DNA from: Pararoseburia sp963661325 | Lineage (GTDB): Bacteria; Bacillota; Clostridia; Lachnospirales; Lachnospiraceae | Assembly (NCBI GenBank): GCA_963661325.1 | Contig: CAVLBP010000077.1 | Location: forward strand, 1-11,535 | DNA: 11,535 bases | Reading direction: 5' to 3' | In this document: in pieces, positions 1 to 6,065 of the stretch | How positions within the stretch are numbered: the stretch's first letter is position 1 | How the letters are laid out: each line of letters opens with the position of its first letter | The notes under the pieces: model-generated | Told to the model about the DNA's origin: nothing | Databases searched by the model: none | Seen by the model: only the letters and a program-made list of their open reading frames with translations | Position numbers and translations under genes: made by a program

Positions 1-31
1 TTATCTGCACTCAGTGGAAAAGTGGGAGGTA

Positions 32-499
32 ATGTACTTGGAATTGGGGAATTTCAGTCATTTATATCCCATGTTTTCGGACCGGGTCGTAGAGAAAAGC
101 GGCAATATCCTCTATGCCTATCAAGGGGTATTCTATTTGATCTGTCCCAAGGAGAAAGAGGCTATACGCCTATTGGATGCTTTCGACGGGATGATCATCA
201 TTGACTTTGGCAGATACGCAAAGGAAAATCCACTTTTGGAAAGCAGATGTCAGCGCAGAGTTCTTATGGGCGGTTTACAGCCATGGGAGCGCGAGGCTTA
301 TGCGACATGTATTGAAAAAAATAAAAAGAAAAGCGACATGGCGCAAATGGAATACTATAGCAGGCATGTAAATAGAAAGTCGCAGGTCTCTTTTGCAAAG
401 CAAAATGGTGTGTGGGTCAGACCCATGCCGGACATAGCAGATCCTTTTTCATTGGAGAAAAAAGATATTTACTATTTGAAACAGTGGTTACAGAAGTGA
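32..499 (+). CDS. Unrecognised conserved-looking protein, about 155 aa
   Basis: I do not recognise this protein. It appears soluble: no signal peptide or clear membrane segment, a hydrophobic stretch around the motif FDGMIIIDFG, a charged middle (EKNKKKSD) and a C-terminus ending LKQWLQK. The frame stays open to the left edge of the window, so the true start could lie further upstream; a GTG at 14 is also possible. I chose ATG at 32 because it overlaps a TAA at 30-32 in another frame (TAATG), as in translational coupling to an upstream gene that would end there. The GGGAGG at 24-29 is only 2 nt from that ATG. It is 8 nt from a TTG at 38, which is a serious alternative start. No function is proposed. 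The following gene is separated by a terminator and a promoter, so this gene belongs to the upstream transcript. Confidence 0.55.
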   Translation: MYLELGNFSHLYPMFSDRVVEKSGNILYAYQGVFYLICPKEKEAIRLLDAFDGMIIIDFGRYAKENPLLESRCQRRVLMGGLQPWEREAYATCIEKNKKKSDMAQMEYYSRHVNRKSQVSFAKQNGVWVRPMPDIADPFSLEKKDIYYLKQWLQK

Positions 500-510
500 C
501 CACAAAAGAA

Positions 511-571
511 GGAGGAGGTAAAGCACCGAACGAATAAGCAAATGACAAAATGTTGTTATCCTTATATTTGA
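511..571 (+). other. Orphan Shine-Dalgarno followed by a 13-codon ORF
   Basis: A near-perfect ribosome binding site, GGAGGAGGT at 511-519, has no ATG, GTG or TTG at normal spacing. Ten bases downstream an ACG (530-532) opens a frame that runs through an ATG at 542 to TGA at 569-571. This could encode NKQMTKCCYPYI, or MTKCCYPYI from the ATG, which is 22 nt from the site. It may be a decayed gene start, a short leader peptide ahead of the terminator at 614-642, or coincidence. Translation is not shown. Confidence 0.25.
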
Positions 572-613
572 AAGGAAACAAGAATGCTAATACAGTAAAC
601 ACGAAAAAAGATG

Positions 614-642
614 AGGGCGTATCTGATCAGGAGATACGCCCT
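614..642 (+). terminator. Hairpin terminator ending the upstream transcript
   Basis: A perfect stem pairs AGGGCGTATCT (614-624) with AGATACGCCCT (632-642) around the 7-nt loop GATCAGG. It lies between the unidentified first gene and the promoter of the GH18 gene, which is where an intrinsic terminator is expected. The downstream tract TATTTATTATG is only moderately T-rich. On the opposite strand the same hairpin is followed, four bases on, by six T's (604-609 complement), so it may act in both directions. No reverse-strand gene is visible to use it. Confidence 0.75.
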
Positions 643-668
643 ATTTATTATGTGGCTTTTCTTGGCAG

Positions 669-698
669 ATGACATGGCGCGACAAGATGTGCTATAAT
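669..698 (+). promoter_or_regulatory. Extended -10 sigma-A promoter of the GH18 gene
   Basis: The -35 is ATGACA (669-674, five of six to TTGACA), the spacer is 18 bp, and the -10 is a perfect TATAAT (693-698) preceded by TG at 690-691, an extended -10. Transcription should start near 705, giving a leader of about 33 nt before the ATG at 738. The leader contains the GGAGG ribosome binding site (728-732). Confidence 0.75.
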
Positions 699-701
699 GA
701 A

Positions 702-713
702 TGCAAATTTGCA
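702..713. promoter_or_regulatory. 12-bp palindrome over the predicted transcription start
   Basis: TGCAAATTTGCA is a perfect 12-bp inverted repeat starting 4 bp after the -10 box and covering the predicted +1 (about 705). A dimeric repressor bound here would block initiation. The position suggests an operator, but no known regulator motif is recognised, and the AT-rich centre makes a chance occurrence possible. Confidence 0.4.
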
Positions 714-737
714 CACAAATGACCATTGGAGGGTAGA

Positions 738-2495
738 ATGGACAAAAGAGATAGAAGAACAGTGGGCGGCGGCAGCCGGAAGCATGAGCGAAAGAACCAA
801 CAGATACCGAATCATATCTATCTGCTCGCGATCGCCTTTTTGCTTTTGATCGTCGTGGGGATGATCTTTGTCATCCGTAGATACACGCCGACCAAGGAGC
901 ATATGAGCCTGAGCGATTTCTTTACTTTGACTGAGGAAAATCAGGCGGCCGTTATCTTAAATGGCGAATATAAAGAAGTTTCGGACAGCGATGATGCGAT
1001 TTATGCTATTGCGACGGATCAGGGCGTTTATCTGGAGATCGGTTTTTTGAAATCCAATCTGGATGACGGCTATGTTTACGATACGACAGAGGGAGTCCTG
1101 CGTTATGTGACAGATCAGGATGTGGTCTCTGCTTCCCTAAACAGTGATGCCTACACGGTAGGAAAGTCCAGAGAATCTCTGGGCAAGGACGTGGTTGTTT
1201 CACAAAATGGCGCTTACTTTGTGTCAGCGGATTTTGTCAAATTATATACCGATATGTCCTTTGAACTTTTTGACAGTCCAAACCGCCTCGTGATCGAGAC
1301 GGCAGGCTATGAGAAAAAGGTGGCAAGCCTCAAACGTGATGCGGCGCTGCGCCGTTTCGGTGGGGTCAAGAGCAAGATCTTAAAGGATGCGAAAAAGGGC
1401 GATCAGGTGACGATCTTAGAGGACTATGGCAAATGGAGCCATGTGCTGACAGAGGATGGCGTTCTGGCTTGCGTCCAGAACAGACGCTTATCCAAGTCTG
1501 AGAAGCAGACCGTAGAGGCGACACTGCCGGAGCGTACCTACAATCATATCACCGTCAAGGATCCGATCGTTATGGGCTGGCATCAGGTGACATCCCAGTC
1601 CGCCAATAGCGGCGTATCACAGGTGGTGGCTGGTACAGACCTCAATGTTATTTCACCGACCTGGTTCTCACTCAGTGACAACCTGGGCAATATCAAGAGC
1701 CTTGCAAGCAGTGGTTATGTGACTTATTGCCACCAGAACAACATTCAGGTATGGGGATTGGTCAGCAATCTGGAAAATAAAAATGTTGATACAACAACGG
1801 TACTGAATACGACCTCCTACCGTGATAATCTGGTCAACAACCTGATCACACAGGCGATCTCCTATGATCTGGACGGCATCAATGTCGATATGGAAGCGCT
1901 CAGCGTTTCTGCCAAGGATGGCTATATTGAGTTTATTAAAGAATTATCCATTAAGTGCGAAAAGAATGACATCATCTTATCGGTAGACAACTATGTGCCT
2001 TCCGCATCTACCGCTTTTTATAATAGAAGCGTGCAGGCGGATTATGCAGACTATATTGCTGTCATGGCATATGATGAGCATTATGCCGGTGATGATGAGG
2101 CGGGATCTGTTGCATCCATCGGCTTTGTGGAAAAAGGTGTAGCGGATACTCTGGAAGAAGTACCGGCAGATCAGATCATCTTAGGTATGCCTTTTTATGC
2201 CAGAGTGTGGGCGCAGTCCGAGACCGGTCTGACCAGTTCGGCATACGGCATGGAAGATATGCAGTCCTTCCTCAATCGCAACCAGGCGACGAGCACCTGG
2301 TCAGAGGAAGCAGGTCAGTATTATGCTGAGTTCACGGAAGGTGACACGACCTATATGGCATGGATCGAGGATGCAACTTCTCTTTCCAAGAAGTTAGATG
2401 TTATGAAAGAAAATAAATTGGCAGGGGCATCATTCTGGAAACTCGGCTTCGAGACGAAGGATACCTGGCAGACCATAAAGACTTATTTCAAGTAA
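738..2495 (+). CDS. Membrane-anchored SH3-domain GH18 cell-wall glycosidase
   Basis: Predicted glycoside hydrolase family 18 enzyme of the YaaH/SleL/YdhD type, likely cutting the N-acetylglucosamine linkage of peptidoglycan outside the membrane. The 585-residue protein has a basic cytoplasmic N-terminus, one membrane segment (about 27-46), and a region resembling a copper-amine-oxidase-like N-terminal domain (about 75-190). An SH3-like wall-binding domain follows (about 203-255), then the GH18 barrel from about 275 to the end. The catalytic strand reads DGINVDME (379-386), with E386 as the expected proton donor. Asn in place of the second Asp of the classical DxxDxDxE motif is usual in this spore-lysin-like branch, so it should be active. 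Start: ATG 738 has GGAGG at 728-732 five bases away; a TTG at 726 would lie within that site. It has its own promoter and is followed by an amidase. Substrate (cortex or vegetative wall) is not shown by the sequence. Confidence 0.85.
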   Translation: MDKRDRRTVGGGSRKHERKNQQIPNHIYLLAIAFLLLIVVGMIFVIRRYTPTKEHMSLSDFFTLTEENQAAVILNGEYKEVSDSDDAIYAIATDQGVYLEIGFLKSNLDDGYVYDTTEGVLRYVTDQDVVSASLNSDAYTVGKSRESLGKDVVVSQNGAYFVSADFVKLYTDMSFELFDSPNRLVIETAGYEKKVASLKRDAALRRFGGVKSKILKDAKKGDQVTILEDYGKWSHVLTEDGVLACVQNRRLSKSEKQTVEATLPERTYNHITVKDPIVMGWHQVTSQSANSGVSQVVAGTDLNVISPTWFSLSDNLGNIKSLASSGYVTYCHQNNIQVWGLVSNLENKNVDTTTVLNTTSYRDNLVNNLITQAISYDLDGINVDMEALSVSAKDGYIEFIKELSIKCEKNDIILSVDNYVPSASTAFYNRSVQADYADYIAVMAYDEHYAGDDEAGSVASIGFVEKGVADTLEEVPADQIILGMPFYARVWAQSETGLTSSAYGMEDMQSFLNRNQATSTWSEEAGQYYAEFTEGDTTYMAWIEDATSLSKKLDVMKENKLAGASFWKLGFETKDTWQTIKTYFK

Positions 2496-2520
2496 AGTAA
2501 AAGCGAAACAGACTGTCATT

Positions 2521-2549
2521 ACATATTTCTATTTTTGACACCATATATT
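2521..2549 (+). promoter_or_regulatory. Possible sigma-E-type (sporulation) promoter of the amidase
   Basis: ACATATT at 2521-2527 and CATATATT at 2542-2549 are separated by 14 bp. This compares with the Bacillus sigma-E consensus KMATATT, 14-15 bp, CATACAMT (six of seven and six of eight matches). The predicted start would lie near 2556, shortly before the gene at 2572. A perfect sigma-A -35, TTGACA (2535-2540), also occurs here but has no good -10 at 16-18 bp. The region is AT-rich, so the match is suggestive only. Confidence 0.4.
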
Positions 2550-2562
2550 ATAAAAAACACAT

Positions 2563-2569
2563 GGTGATC
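2563..2569 (+). promoter_or_regulatory. Unusual ribosome binding site GGTGATC
   Basis: No AGGAGG precedes the amidase start. GGTGATC instead pairs with the other half of the anti-Shine-Dalgarno tail of 16S rRNA (full complement AGGAGGTGATC). Aligned that way, the GG at 2563-2564 lies 7 nt from ATG 2572, a normal spacing. This supports the chosen start. Confidence 0.55.
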
Positions 2570-2571
2570 TT

Positions 2572-3264
2572 ATGAAACGAAAAATAGAAATGGTCATGGC
2601 AGTCTTTTTTATTGCGATCAGTCTTTTGACGAGTGTCTGGGGCGTGTCGGTCGTTTCTGCAAAAAAGACGGCAAGTCATTTGAAAGTGGTGATTGACCCG
2701 GGGCACGGCGGCAGTGATCCGGGTAAGGTGGCGGTGGATGGAACACTGGAAAAAGATATCAACTTAGCGATCGCGCAGAAACTGGGAGACTATCTAAAAA
2801 AGCAGGGGGTAGAGGTTTATTTTACCAGGGAGAGCGACTGCGAACTCTGCACGGAGTCCGGCGGCAGCAAGAAGGCGAAAGACTTACAAAAGCGCTGTCA
2901 GATCGTAGAAAATGTGGATCCGGATGTGACCATCAGCATCCATCAGAACTCTTATGGGGATGCCGGGATCTCCGGGGCGCAGGTCTTTTATTACAGCACA
3001 TCGGAAAAGAGCCGGCTCTTAGCGGAGCAATTACAGGAAAAACTGGTATCCGTGGTCGATCCGACCAACCACAGGGCAGCCAAGGCGAATGATTCCTATT
3101 ATATGCTGCGCAAGACCGTCAGTCCAACCGTGATCGTGGAATGTGGTTTTCTAAGCAATGAAAAGGAGTGTAAAAAACTACAGGATAACAAGTATCAGGA
3201 CAAGATCGTGGAGGCGATCTACCAGGGAATTGTTACATTTGCACAGATGCAGGAGAGCAACTAG
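2572..3264 (+). CDS. Secreted N-acetylmuramoyl-L-alanine amidase (Amidase_3, CwlD-like)
   Basis: Zinc amidase that hydrolyses the bond between N-acetylmuramic acid and L-alanine in peptidoglycan. Residues 1-30 form a signal peptide or uncleaved anchor (MKRK, a hydrophobic core, then VSA before KK). The Amidase_3 domain fills the rest, about 37-226. Expected zinc and catalytic residues are all present: H45 in IDPGHGG, E60 in TLEKDIN, H124 in SIHQNS and E190 in VIVECGFLSN. There is no separate wall-binding domain. The length of 230 aa is close to that of spore-cortex CwlD (about 237 aa), and the sigma-E-like sequence upstream fits that role, but a vegetative amidase is equally compatible with the motifs. 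It follows the GH18 gene after 76 bp with no terminator seen, so read-through from that promoter is possible too. Confidence 0.88.
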   Translation: MKRKIEMVMAVFFIAISLLTSVWGVSVVSAKKTASHLKVVIDPGHGGSDPGKVAVDGTLEKDINLAIAQKLGDYLKKQGVEVYFTRESDCELCTESGGSKKAKDLQKRCQIVENVDPDVTISIHQNSYGDAGISGAQVFYYSTSEKSRLLAEQLQEKLVSVVDPTNHRAAKANDSYYMLRKTVSPTVIVECGFLSNEKECKKLQDNKYQDKIVEAIYQGIVTFAQMQESN

Positions 3265-3273
3265 CGTTTTTAG

Positions 3274-3301
3274 TTGTGTAATTTACGAAAAGTGTTATAA
3301 T
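3274..3301 (+). promoter_or_regulatory. Extended -10 promoter reaching into the Sua5 start region
   Basis: A weak -35 TTGTGT (3274-3279), a 16-bp spacer and a perfect TATAAT (3296-3301) preceded by TG at 3293-3294 form an extended -10 promoter. The expected transcription start is about 3308-3309, which is the A of the ATG at 3309, so the mRNA may have little or no leader. This is the last recognisable promoter before the ATP synthase genes. Confidence 0.65.
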
Positions 3302-3308
3302 GAGGACT

Positions 3309-4358
3309 ATGAAAACGAAAGTATTTGTGGCTAGAGACAATCAGATAGAAGAAGCGGAACTCAAGGAAGCCTCTGCGGTCATCCGCAGCGGTGGGCTGGT
3401 CGCCTTTCCTACGGAAACGGTGTATGGATTGGGCGGTGACGCGACGAATCCTGAGGCTTCCCGCAAGATATATGCAGCAAAGGGTCGTCCGTCGGATAAC
3501 CCTTTGATTGTTCATATAGCAGATTTTTCACAGTTGGAAGATATCGTGGCAGAGGTGCCACAGGAGGCGAGAGACTTAGCGGAGGCTTTCTGGCCGGGAC
3601 CGCTTACCATGATCCTGCGCAAGAATGAGGTCATTCCTTATGAGACGACGGGAGGTCTGGATACGGTTGCCATCCGTATGCCGTCCCATCCGGTTGCCCG
3701 CAGATTTTTACAGGACAGCGGCTGTATGATCGCAGCACCGAGCGCCAATACATCCGGTCGTCCGAGCCCGACAACGGCACAGCATGTATGGGAGGACTTA
3801 CAGGGCAAGATCGAAGTTCTTTTGGATGGCGGATCGGTCGGCATCGGTATTGAGTCTACCATCGTGGATCTTTCCGAGGACCAGCCCATGATCTTGCGTC
3901 CGGGCTTTATCACCCAGGAGATGTTATCTCAGGTCTTGGGACAGGTCGGCATGGATCCGGGCATTGCATCGGAAAACAGCAAGAAGCCGCCAAAGGCGCC
4001 CGGCATGCGTTATCGCCATTATGCGCCAAAGGCAGATCTTACCTTGGTCGAGGGCGACATGGATCATGTGATCGCAAAGATCAATGAACTGACCGGAGAG
4101 GCACAGGCAAAGGGACAGTCCGTCGGCGTTTTGGCAACAGCGGAGAACCAGGATGCTTATACGGCGGATCATGTGATCGTGATCGGACAGCGGAAGGATG
4201 AAGCGGAGATCGCAAGACATCTTTTTGATGTACTGCGTCAGTTTGATACGCTTGGTGTAGATGTTATTTATTCAGAGAGTTTTGCGGCTGCCGGAGTGGG
4301 ACAGGCGATCATGAACCGATTGCTGAAAGCGGCAGGGCACAAACGGATTTTTGTATAA
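3309..4358 (+). CDS. sua5: L-threonylcarbamoyladenylate synthase, two-domain Sua5/TsaC2 type
   Basis: Makes threonylcarbamoyl-AMP from threonine, bicarbonate and ATP, the first step of t6A37 modification of ANN-decoding tRNAs; cytoplasmic. The 349-residue length indicates the long Sua5 form rather than the roughly 190-aa TsaC. The YrdC-like catalytic domain (about 13-205) shows PTETVYGLG (34-42), KGRPSDNPL (58-66) and SANTSG (145-150). The linker APGMRYRHYAPKA (about 230-242) leads to the C-terminal Sua5 domain. An ATG at 3300 is in frame but lies within the -10 box, so ATG 3309 is preferred. Only GAGG (3302-3305), 3 nt away, could serve as ribosome binding site. The next gene, a YwlE-like protein, begins 27 bp downstream, matching the ywlC-ywlE order known in Bacillus. 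Confidence 0.92.
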   Translation: MKTKVFVARDNQIEEAELKEASAVIRSGGLVAFPTETVYGLGGDATNPEASRKIYAAKGRPSDNPLIVHIADFSQLEDIVAEVPQEARDLAEAFWPGPLTMILRKNEVIPYETTGGLDTVAIRMPSHPVARRFLQDSGCMIAAPSANTSGRPSPTTAQHVWEDLQGKIEVLLDGGSVGIGIESTIVDLSEDQPMILRPGFITQEMLSQVLGQVGMDPGIASENSKKPPKAPGMRYRHYAPKADLTLVEGDMDHVIAKINELTGEAQAKGQSVGVLATAENQDAYTADHVIVIGQRKDEAEIARHLFDVLRQFDTLGVDVIYSESFAAAGVGQAIMNRLLKAAGHKRIFV

Positions 4359-4385
4359 GGGAACTTTTTGGGAGAAGAAGTAACT

Positions 4386-4859
4386 ATGGAAGAAGTAAAA
4401 CGCGTGATCTTTGCCGCGGGCAGTGGGACATCCCGCGCACCTATGGCGGCGGCGATCATGAAGCAGATGACGGAGGGGAAAGATATCGACGTCTTAGCAA
4501 GAGGCGTTGTCGTTTTATTCCCGGAACCGATGAATCAAAAGACAGAGGCAGTGCTGATCAGCAATGGCATTGCACCGGACAATTTTGCGGCAGAGCAGTT
4601 GACGGCGGCGGACATTGTGCCGGGCACGCTGATCCTGACCATGGACGAAGCACAGCGCGTCAAGGTGATCGAGGAGATCGAGGGGGCAAATGAGGACAAT
4701 ACCTTTGTTCTATCGACCTATGTGGGAGACGAGATCGAGGTCGTCAATCCTTACGGAGCATCCTTACAGACCTATGGCTTGTGTTTTGAAGTGCTGAAAA
4801 AGTCCATCGAAAAGTTATTGGCAAAGTTAGAGACAGAGGACAAAGGGGGAGCATCATGA
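4386..4859 (+). CDS. Low-molecular-weight phosphatase-fold protein lacking catalytic residues (predicted pseudophosphatase)
   Basis: This 157-aa protein aligns over its full length with low-molecular-weight protein tyrosine/arginine phosphatases such as YwlE, but key residues are gone. The P-loop, normally CxGNxCRS after an IxFV strand, reads VIFAAGSGTSRAPM. A11 replaces the nucleophilic Cys (codon GCG) and S16 the second Cys; R17 is kept, and so is T15, in the position of the Thr that favours phosphoarginine in YwlE. The general-acid motif DPY reads N121-P122-Y123. The classical mechanism should therefore be abolished, leaving perhaps phosphate or partner binding. The frame is intact and sits in a tight operon, so it does not look like a decaying gene. 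ATG 4386 is preferred, with GGAGAAG at 4371-4377; a TTG at 4368 behind AAGGGA is an alternative. Its stop overlaps the next start (ATGA). Confidence 0.8.
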   Translation: MEEVKRVIFAAGSGTSRAPMAAAIMKQMTEGKDIDVLARGVVVLFPEPMNQKTEAVLISNGIAPDNFAAEQLTAADIVPGTLILTMDEAQRVKVIEEIEGANEDNTFVLSTYVGDEIEVVNPYGASLQTYGLCFEVLKKSIEKLLAKLETEDKGGAS

Positions 4860-5341
4860 GTGACAAAAGACAGGATTACATCAGTTGGGACGAATATTTT
4901 ATGGGCGTAGCCATGTTATCGGCTATGCGGTCCAAGGATCCGCACACGCAGGTGGGGGCCTGCATTGTCAGCGACGATCACAAGATCCTATCCATGGGAT
5001 ACAATGGATTTCCTATGGGATGTTCAGACGACGATTTTCCTTGGTGTCGTGAGGGAGAGCCTTACGACAACAAGTATTTTTATACGACACACAGTGAACT
5101 GAATGCCATTCTAAACTATCGTGGGGGCAGTTTGGAAGGGGCTACTTTATATGTATCACTGTTTCCTTGTAATGAGTGTGCCAAAGCCATCATACAGTCC
5201 GGCATCCGCCGTATTGTCTATGATCAGGACAAATATGAGCACACACCTGCCGTCATGGCATCCAAGCGTATGCTGCGTGCCGCAGGGGTAGAGTTTCACA
5301 AGTATGAACATACAGGACGCGAGATCACGATCTCGTTATAG
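4856..5341 (+). CDS. dCMP deaminase
   Basis: Zinc enzyme that deaminates dCMP to dUMP, feeding thymidylate synthesis in the cytoplasm. The 161-aa protein shows the deaminase signature: H79-S-E81 in TTHSELNAILN (zinc ligand and proton-shuttle Glu) and C105/C108 in LFPCNECAK (zinc ligands). It also has SKDPHTQVGACIV (26-38) and GYNGFPMGCSDDDFPW (48-63), typical of dCMP rather than cytidine deaminases; the latter motif lies in the region tied to allosteric nucleotide control in the family. By remembered motifs it resembles the compact animal DCTD type more than the longer Bacillus ComEB. ATG 4856 overlaps the previous stop by 4 nt and has AAAGGGGGAG upstream at 5-nt spacing. It ends 15 bp before atpZ, so it is probably co-transcribed with the ATP synthase genes. 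Confidence 0.9.
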   Translation: MSDKRQDYISWDEYFMGVAMLSAMRSKDPHTQVGACIVSDDHKILSMGYNGFPMGCSDDDFPWCREGEPYDNKYFYTTHSELNAILNYRGGSLEGATLYVSLFPCNECAKAIIQSGIRRIVYDQDKYEHTPAVMASKRMLRAAGVEFHKYEHTGREITISL

Positions 5342-5356
5342 TTTTTAGGAGAAGAC

Positions 5357-5656
5357 TTGAAAAAAAGAGAAAGCAATGAGGTGGCAAATGCACTGGTTCT
5401 GATCGTCCAGATCGGCGTGACTATGTTAGTACCTATTTTGATGTGTGCTATCGGTGGCGCGTGGCTGGATCATAAACTGGGAACCAGATGGATTAGTGTA
5501 TTGGGGTTTGTTCTAGGGGCGATAGCCGGATTTCAGAATGTCTATCGTCTGGTCAAAAAATATCTAAAAGACACAAAATCCCCGGGAGAATTGCAAAGAG
5601 AAAAAGAAGAACAGGAAAAGGCATCACATGATCAAAGCATTAAAGAGACTGAATGA
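5357..5656 (+). CDS. atpZ: AtpZ/AtpI-family small membrane protein (AtpZ)
   Basis: A 99-aa protein with two membrane segments: about 12-36 (from ALVLIVQIG to IGGAWL) and about 46-64 (ISVLGFVLGAIAGF). It carries the family-typical GGAWLDHKLGT turn and has a charged C-terminal tail of about 30 residues. In other Firmicutes AtpZ works with AtpI at the head of the atp operon and has been linked to c-ring assembly and Mg2+/Ca2+ handling. The start is a TTG at 5357, the only sensible choice, with AGGAG (5347-5351) five bases upstream; this may hold expression below that of the structural subunits. Its 3' end overlaps atpI by 29 nt, which favours coupled translation. The short gap to the dCMP deaminase gene contains no promoter. 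Confidence 0.85.
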   Translation: MKKRESNEVANALVLIVQIGVTMLVPILMCAIGGAWLDHKLGTRWISVLGFVLGAIAGFQNVYRLVKKYLKDTKSPGELQREKEEQEKASHDQSIKETE

Positions 5657-6065
5657 GGCTTTGCCGGGACTGCTCCTTGGCATCGCCGTATATGGACTGA
5701 TCGTAGAATTTGTCGGTGTGTGGTTTGTTTCTGACAAGCTGCGCTATACATCGGGCTTGTGGATCGGCATTGCCTGCGCCATGGGCATGGGGATCCATCT
5801 GGCTATGGTGATCGAGGAGGCGGTGCGTCTGGGAGACACCGGGACCAAGCGCCTATCCTTTAAGTCTGTCCTGCGCTATCTGGTTGTGGTACTTGTATTT
5901 TTTATCATGATGTATTTTCACCTGGGTAATCTGGTGAGTGCATTTATAGGAGTTTTGGGGCTAAAGGTGAGTGCATATGTACAACCTTTTATGCATAAAA
6001 TGATTTTTAAGGACATTGCGCCGGAAGAATCAACGAATGAACAGGAAGAGGAGGTGAAATTGTGA
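5628..6065 (+). CDS. atpI: ATP synthase subunit I (AtpI)
   Basis: A hydrophobic 145-aa protein in the position and with the layout of AtpI, an assembly factor for the c-ring of F-type ATP synthase. Four membrane segments are seen, roughly residues 11-31, 43-63 (WIGIACAMGMGIHLAMVIEEA), 83-101 (YLVVVLVFFIMMYF) and 104-124. An acidic tail of EEST and EQEEE type follows. The AtpI family is poorly conserved, so the call rests on topology and on the location directly before atpB. ATG 5628 is preceded by AGGAAAAGG (5613-5621) and lies inside the atpZ frame. The stop overlaps the atpB start by 4 nt (GTGA). Confidence 0.8.
   Translation: MIKALKRLNEALPGLLLGIAVYGLIVEFVGVWFVSDKLRYTSGLWIGIACAMGMGIHLAMVIEEAVRLGDTGTKRLSFKSVLRYLVVVLVFFIMMYFHLGNLVSAFIGVLGLKVSAYVQPFMHKMIFKDIAPEESTNEQEEEVKL

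Noticed and set aside
376..537. A + strand frame ending ETVVTEVTTKEGGGKAPNE past the stop of the first gene
   Set aside because: It has no credible start, overlaps the first gene out of frame, and its GGG-coding part is simply the purine-rich ribosome site; a frameshift extension has no slippery-site support.
568..596. TTGAAA-N17-TACAGT as a promoter for a short RNA ending at the 614-642 hairpin
   Set aside because: The -10 matches only four of six, and the product would be only about 45 nt; chance is likely in this AT-rich gap.
417..602. A 61-codon minus-strand frame across the end of the first gene and the gap
   Set aside because: No ribosome site, no recognisable protein features, and it overlaps the + strand gene and the orphan ribosome site.
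1872..1895. Asn in place of Asp in the GH18 motif (DGINVDME) as a sign of inactivity
   Set aside because: Asn at this place is normal in the YaaH/SleL-like branch, and the catalytic Glu is present.
3258..3276. Inverted repeat CAACTA/TAGTTG over the amidase stop as a terminator
   Set aside because: Only 6 bp and AT-rich, with the T-run in the loop rather than after the stem; it would not terminate efficiently.
5933..5976. 11-bp direct repeat GGTGAGTGCAT, 33 bp apart, within atpI
   Set aside because: The spacing is in frame and encodes similar VSA segments of a membrane helix, so it is explained by coding sequence; no third copy is present.
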